A stretch of DNA of 6,363 nucleotides from Caldifarciminota bacterium UBA3073 (GCA_002366725.1 DFBT01000029.1:30616-36978); one strand, 5' to 3'. Counted from the first letter of the stretch, positions 1-6,345 are shown. Program-made: numbers and translations. Notes: generated from the letters alone by a model not told the origin.

Positions 1-2
1 AT

Positions 3-668
3 ATGAAAGAGAGGGTAGTAAAAATTATCACACTCTTGGGAGGACTGTACTACTTCCTGGAGTTTGTACTGCCCCAAGAGATCAAAGGTCATACCACCTA
101 TCTCTCTTCCTTTATCGTTCCCATGGGCAACATCCTTATGGTCTTATGGGCGTTTGCCGTGGGATTGGGTCTCATCAATCTCTCCATAACGCACGGTAAA
201 AAGGTAAAAAAACTGGAACCGGGCTGGATTTATAGTATAGCCTTCTTTATTGCAATGTTGGCGATGATGGTTACGTGCTTTTTGGATACCTATCACCCAA
301 CATCTCTTGTAAGGCAATTCTATGAGATTCTCTTCACTCGTATGTATATGCCTCTCGGAGCCACGATATTCTCTTTGCTTGCCCTCTTTATGGCTACATC
401 TGCATACAGGGCGATGAGGGTGAGAACCTTTGAGGCGACGGTAATGGTGGTCTCCGCCTGTATAATAATGTTGGGGCAGGTTCCCATTGGGTTGTGGATG
501 ACAAGAACTTTACCATCTTGCATTCAACTTCCGAGGGTATCTGCGTGGCTTCTCTGGATAGCGAATACCGCAGCCTATAGAGCGGTGATGTTTGGCATAT
601 ATATGGGGATGATTGCAGTAGCATTGCGTCTGTGGCTCTCCCTGGAGAAGGGTATGGAATTAAGATGA
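3..668 (+). CDS. Polytopic membrane protein of unknown function, first gene of a membrane-protein cluster
   Basis: I do not recognise a named family. The 221-residue protein is strongly hydrophobic, with about six probable membrane segments near residues 7-24, 39-60, 76-94, 117-137, 144-163 and 193-212. A basic loop around 65-71 (HGKKVKK) follows segment 2, and by the positive-inside rule this loop is probably cytoplasmic. There is no soluble domain or recognisable catalytic motif. The ATG lies two bases from the window edge, so the ribosome binding site is out of view and a start further upstream cannot be excluded. However, MKERVVKII followed directly by a membrane segment is a natural N-terminus. 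Its TGA stop overlaps the ATG of the next gene (ATGA), so the two are translationally coupled and their products probably act together. It may be a structural or transport subunit of a membrane complex shared with the next two genes; this is inference. Confidence 0.8.
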   Translation: MKERVVKIITLLGGLYYFLEFVLPQEIKGHTTYLSSFIVPMGNILMVLWAFAVGLGLINLSITHGKKVKKLEPGWIYSIAFFIAMLAMMVTCFLDTYHPTSLVRQFYEILFTRMYMPLGATIFSLLALFMATSAYRAMRVRTFEATVMVVSACIIMLGQVPIGLWMTRTLPSCIQLPRVSAWLLWIANTAAYRAVMFGIYMGMIAVALRLWLSLEKGMELR

Positions 669-1531
669 AAGAATTCCTCGTTAAACTTGGCAAGATCGAC
701 AGGAGGGTCATATATCTCCTGGTTATTCTGGCGGTAGTTATACCGTTGATCGTTAAGATTCGCCTTCCGATATTTATAAGTCGCGAGACGAACGGTGTTT
801 ATACCATAATCGAGCACTGTCCAGAGGACAAAATCGTTCTCCTCGATTGTACCTGGGACGCGGGAAACAGGGGAGAGAATTGGCCACAGACCGAGGCAGT
901 TATGGTGCATCTCATGAGAAAGGGTATCAAGTTTGCCATAATGTCGAGAATTCCTCAGGGGACGGGATTTGGCAGGGAAATCGCAGAAAAGGTGGCAAAG
1001 AAATACGGGAAGAAGTACGGAATAGACTGGTGTAACCTCGGATACCTTCCGGGCGAAGCGGCGATGATACAGGCACTGGCAAAGGATATAAAGGGGGTAG
1101 TAAAAAAGGATATAAAAGGAACCCCTCTGGATAGCATCCCAATGATGCAGGGGATAGAGGACATTCATGATATCTCTCTCGTCTGTGGAATTGCTTATTG
1201 GCCATCTGAGGACTGGCTCAGATTTGTGCAGGGGGTATACGGAACCAATGTGGCATTTTGCTCTTCTGCGATCGTTTCTTCGGCTATGTATCCCTTTCTC
1301 GATTCCGGGCAGCTCTGCGGATTACTTGTGGGTGTGAGAGGGGCGGCAGAGTATGAACGACTCCTGGGAACGGAGGAACTTGGAACCGAGCTCATCGTCC
1401 CTCAATCTATGGTCCATCTTCTCATTGTCGTGTTGATAGTCCTGGCAAATATAGGATTCTGGGCGGAGAGACGGGAGAAGAAAGAAGAGAGAAGAGGGAT
1501 AAGGGATGAGGGAGGAGAGACGGGGAAATAA
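665..1531 (+). CDS. Membrane-anchored protein with large central alpha/beta-type domain, function unknown
   Basis: No named family recognised. From ATG 665 the protein has 288 residues: a membrane segment at about 14-31, a soluble domain at about 40-245, a second membrane segment at about 247-266, and a charged tail. An in-frame GTG at 632 exists, but it lies inside the upstream gene. ATG 665 is preferred because it makes the ATGA overlap and has GGAGAAGGG upstream. Distinctive stretches in the soluble part are DCTWDAGNRGENWPQTEAV (61-79), NLGYLPGEAAMIQALAKDI (124-142) and YPFLDSGQLCGLL (209-221), followed by GAAEYERLL (226-234). The pattern of hydrophobic strands and glycine-rich turns suggests a Rossmann-like fold, but I see no known nucleotide-binding motif. 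With anchors at both ends, the domain is probably extracytoplasmic (lysine/arginine-rich N-terminus and tail inside). The last 20 or so residues are encoded by low-complexity purine DNA and are unlikely to be conserved. Confidence 0.85.
   Translation: MKEFLVKLGKIDRRVIYLLVILAVVIPLIVKIRLPIFISRETNGVYTIIEHCPEDKIVLLDCTWDAGNRGENWPQTEAVMVHLMRKGIKFAIMSRIPQGTGFGREIAEKVAKKYGKKYGIDWCNLGYLPGEAAMIQALAKDIKGVVKKDIKGTPLDSIPMMQGIEDIHDISLVCGIAYWPSEDWLRFVQGVYGTNVAFCSSAIVSSAMYPFLDSGQLCGLLVGVRGAAEYERLLGTEELGTELIVPQSMVHLLIVVLIVLANIGFWAERREKKEERRGIRDEGGETGK
1464..1528 (+). repeat. Purine-rich low-complexity tract at gene 3' end
   Basis: The end of the second gene is almost pure A/G and internally repetitive. GGAGAGACGGG occurs at 1465-1475 and again at 1514-1524, with AGGGAT repeated between them. 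It encodes the Glu/Arg/Lys/Gly tail EKKEERRGIRDEGGETGK. It resembles the galT-galK spacer in composition and probably arose by slippage. Confidence 0.6.
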
Positions 1532-1566
1532 GTAAGCATTGTTTTTTAAGAATTAGGACGCAGATG

Positions 1567-1602
1567 CCTGTCTACCGATCCCTACGGATCCGTATGGACA
1601 GG
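1567..1602. repeat. Palindromic insertion in the left arm of element copy 1
   Basis: The arms are CCTGTC (1567-1572) and GACAGG (1597-1602), with a perfect 12-nt palindrome TACGGATCCGTA (1583-1594) between them. It separates the tandem GGACGCAGAT and ACGCAGAT motifs that are adjacent in copy 2, so it is an insertion relative to that copy. Confidence 0.65.
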
Positions 1603-1684
1603 TAGAAACGCAGATAATCAGGATAAAGAATTTAACTATTTTTATAATTTAAAGAAAAAGGAAATATAAAAAATCTTGTTAATC

Positions 1685-1704
1685 CCTGCCTGACGGTAGG
1701 CAGG
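1685..1704. repeat. 20-nt palindrome inserted in the right arm of element copy 1
   Basis: CCTGCCT and AGGCAGG arms surround GACGGT. Removing exactly these 20 bases joins AATC to TGCGT and restores the AATCTGCGT motif seen uninterrupted in copy 2. The arms resemble those of the palindrome at 1567-1602, suggesting one small family. Its last G creates the in-frame GTG at 1704. Confidence 0.75.
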
Positions 1705-1725
1705 TGCGTAAATCTGCGTCCAAAA

Positions 1726-1730
1726 AAAGG
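1726..1730 (+). promoter_or_regulatory. Probable ribosome binding site for the gene at 1737
   Basis: AAAGG lies six bases before GTG 1737. The competing GTG 1704 has only GGTAGG inside a palindrome, which is repeat sequence rather than a dedicated site. This supports the shorter protein. The match to the anti-Shine-Dalgarno sequence is modest. Confidence 0.4.
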
Positions 1731-1736
1731 TTGATT

Positions 1737-2357
1737 GTGGAAGTAATTGGAGTCTGGATAGCTGCCATATGTACCCTGGCAATATTTTCCTTTCTTATAA
1801 AGGAAAATCCATTCTATCGTCTCTTTGAACACATCTTTCTTGGCCTTGCAGTGGGGTATACCGTTGCAAAGACATGGACAGATGTTTTGAGACCGAAGTG
1901 GTGGGACCCAATGATCGCCGGATTTCAGGGAGTAACGCCATTTGGATGGCTGTGGATATTTGCCCTGTTTGCGGGTCTTCTCTGGTATTTTCAGTATTCG
2001 AAACGATACCACTGGCTCTCAAGAATTGTAATAGGCTTCACAATAGGTGCGGGTGCAGGTATGACCTTCAAGGGTGTGTTTGTTGTGATGATGCCACAGA
2101 TTACATCTTCCTTCAAACCCCTAAATTCATTTAGCAATGTCTTTTTTGTTGTCACAATATTGTGTGTTCTCTCTTATTTCTTTTTCTCCTTTAGGTTTAA
2201 GTTTCGCCCCATTAAAAAGGTGTCCGAACTCGGAAGGATTCTCTTGATGATTTCCTTTGGGGCATTTTTTGGCAATACCGTGATGACAAGATTTGCTGTC
2301 TTTATCGATAGGATTCAATTCCTGTTGAGAGAATGGCTGAGAATCGGGGGGGTTTAG
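1737..2357 (+). CDS. Polytopic membrane protein of unknown function with ENPFYRLFEH motif
   Basis: The open frame begins at GTG 1704, but its first 18 bases are the end of the upstream repeat element. GTG 1737, six bases after AAAGG and 15 bases after the element, is the more credible start, giving about 206 residues; TTG 1731 abuts AGG and is unlikely. Numbered from GTG 1704, membrane segments fall near 12-32, 43-58, 81-98, 107-128, 145-163 and 177-196. After the first segment comes the polar motif ENPFYRLFEH (34-43), then WTDVLRPKWWDP (58-69), which look like conserved functional loops. I know no assigned function. The gene ends one base before the peptidase gene, with a G7 run at the junction that probably serves as that gene's ribosome binding site. 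It may form a membrane complex with the two upstream genes. A transporter or a receptor-like component are both possible. Confidence 0.75.
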   Translation: MEVIGVWIAAICTLAIFSFLIKENPFYRLFEHIFLGLAVGYTVAKTWTDVLRPKWWDPMIAGFQGVTPFGWLWIFALFAGLLWYFQYSKRYHWLSRIVIGFTIGAGAGMTFKGVFVVMMPQITSSFKPLNSFSNVFFVVTILCVLSYFFFSFRFKFRPIKKVSELGRILLMISFGAFFGNTVMTRFAVFIDRIQFLLREWLRIGGV

Positions 2358-2358
2358 G

Positions 2359-3858
2359 ATGAAAAAAATTGATGTCATTGACAGATGGTTGGAAGGCCAC
2401 AGCGAGAAGGCAGGACTCGCCTGTTACGAGAAGTATGTCGGCATAAAGGACTGGGATATGAATAGATTCGATGAAGAAAGGAGAGAGAGATTGCTCGAGC
2501 CGGGACTTCTTGAGTACAGTCAAAAAATAGCGGAGTCGTCCCCCGACCCCGTGGAGAAGAGAAGGGGAGAGGTACTCTCAAGATTGCTCTCGAGGGCTTA
2601 CATCGACCTCGATAAGGATGTGTATGGGAGAAGAAATGGTATCGAAGAAATATTGATGAAGTTCAGACCGAAGGTGGCTGGGAAAGAGATGGGAAGAACC
2701 GAGGTGAGGGAACTGATGCGCAAGGATGAAGACAGAGATATGAGAAGAGAGGCGTATCTTTCTGACAATCCCCTGGGTGAATTATTTAAAGATGAGGGAA
2801 TACGGCTGTTTTTGAGAAGAAATGAACTTGTTCGAAGAATCCCGTGGACAAGAAAATTGGGATTCGAAAATTACCCCGAATGTATCCTTAATCTCCTGGG
2901 AATCCCTCTTACTCGACTCCTTTCCATTTTCAAAAAGACGAAAGAGGAAACCGAGAAATATTACAGTGATTTTATTGAATTTGCGAGGGAAGAACTGGGA
3001 GTGAAAGAGCTCATGCCCTGGGATATTCCCTATATATTGCAGAAAACGGTCTCTCTGCCAGACAAATACTTCCCAAGAGATAATTTAATTCCATCTCTTA
3101 AGAAAACTGTAGAGAGTTTTGGCAAGGACTTCGACGCGCTGAACATAAATATCAGATTTGTTGATATCCCCTACGGCGGTCTCTGTTTCGGTATCAGAAT
3201 TCCAGATGATATGCGGATACTGCTGAATCCAAGGGATGGGCACCGATGGTATGGCACCATCTTCCACGAATTCGGACACGCCTTACAGGGAGCCTCTATC
3301 AGACAGGATTCGTTCATCCTTAAGGGAAGTGAGGGGCCGTTCTCAGAGGGTATGGCGGATGTCTGGGGAGGTCTGCCTTCCCTTCCCGAATGGCTTGAAT
3401 CCTTTACGGGTATCCCACATCCCGAAATAGACAGGTTCATGAAAGCACGGATTTTTGATTTAATATACGGCATAAGGTCCATAATGGTGTGGTCGAATTT
3501 TGAGATCGAGGCGTATAAAAATCCCGATTCTGACCTGGATGAGGTCTGGAACAGATTGATGAGGGAATATTTACTCATTGACTCGGCGGGAAAACGCTGG
3601 GCTTCCAACTACTTTATACTTACATACCCAATGTACGCACAGAACTATCTCCTTTCTCCAATGATAAAGGAACAGGTATATGCCTTTTTGAGAAGAAAAT
3701 TTGGTGGGCTCCTGGGGTCTCCCGATGTCTTAAATTACATCACGGAAAACCTGTATGCCGATGGATGTCTATTCCCCTGGACCGAGAAGATTGAAAAGGC
3801 AACGGAGAAACCCTTTGGTCCCGACGACTTAATACGGGTAATAGAATCATTACCATAA
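2359..3858 (+). CDS. M2/M3-like (gluzincin) zinc metallopeptidase
   Basis: Predicted to hydrolyse peptides using one zinc ion. The 499-residue protein carries HEFGH (His303, Glu304, His307) and a third ligand Glu330 in SEGMADVWG. The 22-residue spacing between HEFGH and that Glu resembles ACE-type (M2) peptidases and the related M3 oligopeptidases. The N-terminal 290 residues look mainly alpha-helical and include RNELVRRIPWTRKLGFENY (154-172), the sort of helix-turn seen in these families. The C-terminal part has YPMYAQNYLLSP (423-434) and PWTEKIEKATEKPF, equivalent to the helical cap that closes the cleft. No signal peptide or membrane segment is present, so it is probably cytoplasmic. ATG 2359 is one base after the upstream stop with GGGGGGG six bases before it, implying coupled translation. 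The His that stabilises the transition state in ACE seems to be replaced (Thr422 by my eye alignment), so specificity and even activity are uncertain. Confidence 0.88.
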   Translation: MKKIDVIDRWLEGHSEKAGLACYEKYVGIKDWDMNRFDEERRERLLEPGLLEYSQKIAESSPDPVEKRRGEVLSRLLSRAYIDLDKDVYGRRNGIEEILMKFRPKVAGKEMGRTEVRELMRKDEDRDMRREAYLSDNPLGELFKDEGIRLFLRRNELVRRIPWTRKLGFENYPECILNLLGIPLTRLLSIFKKTKEETEKYYSDFIEFAREELGVKELMPWDIPYILQKTVSLPDKYFPRDNLIPSLKKTVESFGKDFDALNINIRFVDIPYGGLCFGIRIPDDMRILLNPRDGHRWYGTIFHEFGHALQGASIRQDSFILKGSEGPFSEGMADVWGGLPSLPEWLESFTGIPHPEIDRFMKARIFDLIYGIRSIMVWSNFEIEAYKNPDSDLDEVWNRLMREYLLIDSAGKRWASNYFILTYPMYAQNYLLSPMIKEQVYAFLRRKFGGLLGSPDVLNYITENLYADGCLFPWTEKIEKATEKPFGPDDLIRVIESLP

Positions 3859-3864
3859 AATTTT

Positions 3865-4023
3865 GGACGCAGATGAACGCAGATTTACCCCGTTAAATAG
3901 AGTCGCCTTATAGCAACACCTTGGTATTTGTTTTAAATTATTTAACGGGGTGAACAGGATAAAGAATTTAACTATTTTTACAATTTTTTTAAAAAATATA
4001 AAAAATCTTGTTAATCTGCGTCC
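3865..4023. repeat. Dispersed inverted-repeat element, copy 2 (interrupted by one long palindrome)
   Basis: Same family as the element at 1556-1721. GGACGCAGAT (3865-3874) is followed by ACGCAGAT (3877-3884) on the left, and ATCTGCGTCC (4014-4023) closes the right end. Two core blocks are identical to copy 1: CAGGATAAAG... (3955-3980, 26 nt) and AATATAAAAAATC... (3995-4016, 22 nt). It starts six bases after the peptidase stop and ends 15 bases before galT, so it fills essentially the whole intergenic gap. It may supply galT leader sequence, but I see no convincing promoter in it. Confidence 0.85.
3887..3951. repeat. 65-bp palindromic insertion in element copy 2
   Basis: Perfect 13-bp inverted arms ACCCCGTTAAATA (3887-3899) and TATTTAACGGGGT (3939-3951) flank a 39-base loop. 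Copy 1 has nothing corresponding at this point (ACGCAGAT runs almost directly into CAGGATAAAG), so this is an insertion. Its outer bases ACCCCGT...ACGGGG recur in the hairpin at 6317-6345. Confidence 0.75.
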
Positions 4024-4038
4024 TAAAAAAACTGTAAT

Positions 4039-4995
4039 ATGTCAGAACTTCGATTCGACCCAGTTTTAAGGGAGTGGGTTATAGTTGCAACATCGAGGCA
4101 GGAGAGACCCCTGCTCCCCGAGGATGTATGCCCATTCTGCCCGGGTTCTGGGAGGGTCCCGGATTCGTACGATGTGCTTATCTACCCAAACGACTTTCCT
4201 TCTCTCTCTATCCCTCCGCCAGAGATTACCGCCGAGGTTGGAAAGATGAGAGAGGTTAGGAAGGCTCTTGGTGTGTGCGATGTGGTTCTTTACTCACCAA
4301 AGCACGACCTCACCTTCGCAGACCTGGCAATAACCCAGATTGAGAAGATAGTGAAACTGTGGAAGAAGAGATTTAAAGAACTTGCCAGAATGAAAGAGAT
4401 TAAATATGTATTTATATTCGAGAATAAGGGAGAGGTAATAGGGGTTACAATGCCACATCCGCATGGACAGATATACGCATTTCCATTTATACCCCCGAGA
4501 CCGAGAAGGGAACTCACATCTTCAAGGCGTTACTGGAAAACGAAAAAGAAATGCCTCTTCTGCGAGATTGTGGAAGATGAGAAGAGGGATGGAAAAAGAC
4601 TCATTATAGAAAATTCCTCTTTTATATCCTTTATTCCATTTTACGCCAAATATCCGTATGAAGTTCATATCTACTCAAAGAGACATATTCAAACTCTTCT
4701 TCAGTTCACAAAAGGAGAAGAAAAGGACCTCGCCCATATATTGAAGGTGATAACAAAGAAGTACGATAACCTCTTTGGGTTTTCTTTTCCCTATATGATG
4801 GTGTTCCATCAGGCGCCCGTGGATGATAAAGATTATTCTTACTATCACTTTCATATCGAATTCTACCCGCCGTACCGTGCGAAGGACAAGTTGAAATTCA
4901 GGGCATCCTGTGAAACGGGTGCGGGTACTTTCATAAATGATACATCCCCCGAGGAGAAGGCAGAGGAGATGAGAAGAGCGAAGGGAGAGGAGTGA
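4039..4995 (+). CDS. galT: Galactose-1-phosphate uridylyltransferase
   Basis: Transfers UMP from UDP-glucose to galactose-1-phosphate, giving UDP-galactose and glucose-1-phosphate, the second committed step of the cytosolic Leloir pathway. The start ELRFDPVLREWVIVATSRQ is the family's usual opening. A zinc site is formed by Cys31, Cys34 (CPFCPG), His89 (SPKHDLTF) and His140. The active site is HPHGQ at 140-144, with His142 the expected nucleophile that becomes uridylylated. Glu158, His257, His270 and His272 match the second, structural metal site of the E. coli enzyme by eye. A further CLFC at 172-175 opens the C-terminal half. At 318 residues it is slightly shorter than E. coli GalT (about 348) but complete. 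ATG 4039 is preceded by AAAAAAACTGTAAT with no clear Shine-Dalgarno sequence, 15 bases from a repeat element. galK follows 55 bases downstream, so co-transcription is likely. No epimerase gene is in view. Confidence 0.97.
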   Translation: MSELRFDPVLREWVIVATSRQERPLLPEDVCPFCPGSGRVPDSYDVLIYPNDFPSLSIPPPEITAEVGKMREVRKALGVCDVVLYSPKHDLTFADLAITQIEKIVKLWKKRFKELARMKEIKYVFIFENKGEVIGVTMPHPHGQIYAFPFIPPRPRRELTSSRRYWKTKKKCLFCEIVEDEKRDGKRLIIENSSFISFIPFYAKYPYEVHIYSKRHIQTLLQFTKGEEKDLAHILKVITKKYDNLFGFSFPYMMVFHQAPVDDKDYSYYHFHIEFYPPYRAKDKLKFRASCETGAGTFINDTSPEEKAEEMRRAKGEE

Positions 4996-5058
4996 AGAGT
5001 GAAGAGTGAAGAGAGAAAAATGAAGAGAGAAGAGAGAAGAGAATGAGAGAATGAGAGA
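4992..5058 (+). repeat. Short purine direct repeats between galT and galK
   Basis: The spacer consists of back-to-back arrays: GTGAAGA three times (4992-5012), GAAGAGA three times (5022-5042) and ATGAGAGA twice (5043-5058). The arrays overlap the galT stop and the galK start. The second ATGAGAGA contains the galK ATG, and the first is a duplicate start reading ATG-AGA-GAA-TGA whose stop overlaps the real ATG. The purine-rich run presumably also provides the galK ribosome binding site. Confidence 0.8.
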
Positions 5059-6217
5059 AAGTGATCTCATAAAGGTTTTTTCAGAAATCTATAATAGATA
5101 TCCTTCCGTTATTGCAAAGGCGCCCGGGAGGGTAAATCTCATCGGTGAGCACACAGACTACAATGATGGCTTCGTGCTACCCATAGCCATCGACAGGTAT
5201 ACAAATATGCTTGTCTCTGGGAGAGAGGATAGGAATGTAAGGCTTTACGATTTGAAATATAGAGAGGGAGACGAATTTAACCTCGACTCCGTTGAACACA
5301 CAGAACTGCATAGATGGAGTAACTACCAGAGGGGAATCGCGAAGGTTCTTATGGATAAGGGATATGAAATAGGAGGTATGGATGTGGTGATATGTGGTGA
5401 GGTGCCGGAGGGTGCGGGTCTCTCGTCGTCTGCATCTGTGGAAATTGCCACCCTTCTCTCCTTTAAGGAATTATACGGGATCGATATAGAGCCTTTAGAT
5501 ATTATAAAACTTGCCAGAAAGACCGAAAACGAGTTCGTCGGCGTTGAATGCGGAATTATGGACCAGTTTGCTTCCCTTCTTTCAAAAGAGAAATTTGCAC
5601 TCTTTATAGATTGCAGGACTCTGGATTATCGTTATGTTCGGGTATCTCTCCCAGGATGTGCATTTCTCGTCTGTAATTCAATGGTGAAGAGGGAACTCGC
5701 AGTCTCTGCCTATAATGAGAGGAGAAGAGAATGTAGAGAAGCGGTAGAGGCTATGAAGAAATACCTGCCACATATTGAGTCGCTGAGGGATATAACGGCA
5801 GAAGACATAAAAAAGTTTGGTTCGTATCTCCCAGAAGTACTTAAAAAGAGAGCAGAGCATGTAGTCTATGAAAATGAGAGAGTGAAAAAGGCTGTAGAAG
5901 AACTTGAATATGGAAACATGGAAGCGTTTGGGGACCTTATGAACCAATCGCATCGGAGCTTAAGTGAGCTTTATGAAGTGAGTTCAGGGGAACTTGACCT
6001 TCTGGTTGAAACTGGAAGGGAGGTAGAAGGAGTCCTCGGAGCGAGGTTAACGGGTGCCGGCTTTGGGGGTTGCGTTATCTTTTTTCTAAAAGAAAGCAGC
6101 CTGAAACCACTGAAGGAGAAAGTCCTTCGGGTATATCAAAATAAGACGAGTTTAATTCCCCAATTTTACGAAGTAACTCCCTCAAGAGGAGCATTCTCTG
6201 AAGAAATTTCCGCGTAG
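5051..6217 (+). CDS. galK: Galactokinase
   Basis: Phosphorylates alpha-D-galactose with ATP to galactose-1-phosphate, the first step of the Leloir pathway, supplying GalT upstream. The three GHMP-kinase motifs are present. The galactokinase signature spans 25-38 (PGRVNLIGEHTDYN, with catalytic-site Arg27 and sugar-contacting Glu33, His34 and Asp36). The ATP-binding loop is EGAGLSSSAS at 120-129, and motif 3 is LTGAGFGGCV at 333-342. Asp171 in CGIMDQFAS corresponds to the catalytic base. The length of 388 residues is normal for the family (E. coli about 382). ATG 5051 is the only reasonable start, because an in-frame TGA lies at 5021 and no start codon lies between. Its ribosome binding site is only a run of GAGA-type purines within direct repeats. 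The order galT-galK with a short spacer indicates one transcript. The protein is cytosolic with no signal sequence. Confidence 0.98.
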   Translation: MRESDLIKVFSEIYNRYPSVIAKAPGRVNLIGEHTDYNDGFVLPIAIDRYTNMLVSGREDRNVRLYDLKYREGDEFNLDSVEHTELHRWSNYQRGIAKVLMDKGYEIGGMDVVICGEVPEGAGLSSSASVEIATLLSFKELYGIDIEPLDIIKLARKTENEFVGVECGIMDQFASLLSKEKFALFIDCRTLDYRYVRVSLPGCAFLVCNSMVKRELAVSAYNERRRECREAVEAMKKYLPHIESLRDITAEDIKKFGSYLPEVLKKRAEHVVYENERVKKAVEELEYGNMEAFGDLMNQSHRSLSELYEVSSGELDLLVETGREVEGVLGARLTGAGFGGCVIFFLKESSLKPLKEKVLRVYQNKTSLIPQFYEVTPSRGAFSEEISA

Positions 6218-6249
6218 AACACTTTTCCAGAACCTTCCCAGAAAAAAAC

Positions 6250-6278
6250 TTGACTAATGGGCATTTTTATGATATAAT
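6250..6278 (+). promoter_or_regulatory. Sigma70-type promoter for an unseen downstream gene
   Basis: TTGACT (-35, 6250-6255) and TATAAT (-10, 6273-6278) are separated by exactly 17 bases. The -10 matches the consensus fully and the -35 in five of six positions. Transcription would start near 6285 and run right, out of the window. It lies 32 bases after the galK stop, so galK is probably the last gene of its unit. I see no terminator hairpin between them. Confidence 0.8.
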
Positions 6279-6316
6279 TATCGGAACCTTTTATTCAGAC
6301 ACAAGACTACAGACCA

Positions 6317-6345
6317 CCCCGTAAAGCTCCTTCGGAGCAACGGGG
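6317..6345. repeat. GC-rich palindromic hairpin in the leader after the promoter
   Basis: CCCCGT (6317-6322) pairs with ACGGGG (6340-6345), and inside it GCTCC (6326-6330) pairs with GGAGC (6334-6338) around a TTC loop. GGGGCAAGCCCC overlaps its right arm. No T-run follows, so a simple Rho-independent terminator is unlikely. The outer arms resemble those of the palindrome at 3887-3951, so it is probably another dispersed repeat, possibly cut by the window end. Confidence 0.65.

Larger units (their letters stand above)
1556..1721. repeat. Dispersed inverted-repeat element, copy 1 (interrupted by two palindromes)
   Basis: The element is bounded by perfect 10-bp terminal inverted repeats GGACGCAGAT (1556-1565) and ATCTGCGTCC (1712-1721). 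A second ACGCAGAT copy lies inside the left end (1608-1615). The right-hand partner TGCGT (1705-1709) is split from its AATC (1681-1684) by an inserted palindrome. The AT-rich core shares with copy 2 a 26-nt identical block (1619-1644) and a 22-nt identical block (1663-1684). It fills most of the 205-bp gap between two genes. No ORF fits inside, so it looks like a non-autonomous REP/MITE-like repeat. No clear target-site duplication is visible. Confidence 0.85.

Noticed and set aside
632..664. GTG 632 as the start of the second gene
   Set aside because: It lies inside the upstream gene. ATG 665 gives an ATGA overlap with a purine-rich site upstream and a normal N-terminus before the membrane segment.
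575..1168. Minus-strand open frame of 197 codons
   Set aside because: It is fully antisense to a convincing membrane-anchored protein, and its translation lacks coherent domain features.
1556..4023. CRISPR array
   Set aside because: There are only two copies about 2.3 kb apart, with inverted ends and genes between them. No regular spacers occur and no cas genes are present.
3859..4038. Promoter for galT inside the repeat element
   Set aside because: The AT-rich core offers many weak -10-like strings, but I could not find a -35/-10 pair with proper spacing.
4675..5070. Minus-strand open frame rich in Leu and Ser
   Set aside because: It is the complement of galT's end and the purine repeats. 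The Leu/Ser/Phe bias is explained by that low-complexity DNA.
6317..6345. Rho-independent terminator
   Set aside because: The hairpin is strong but no T-run follows on the + strand, and it lies downstream of a promoter pointing the same way.
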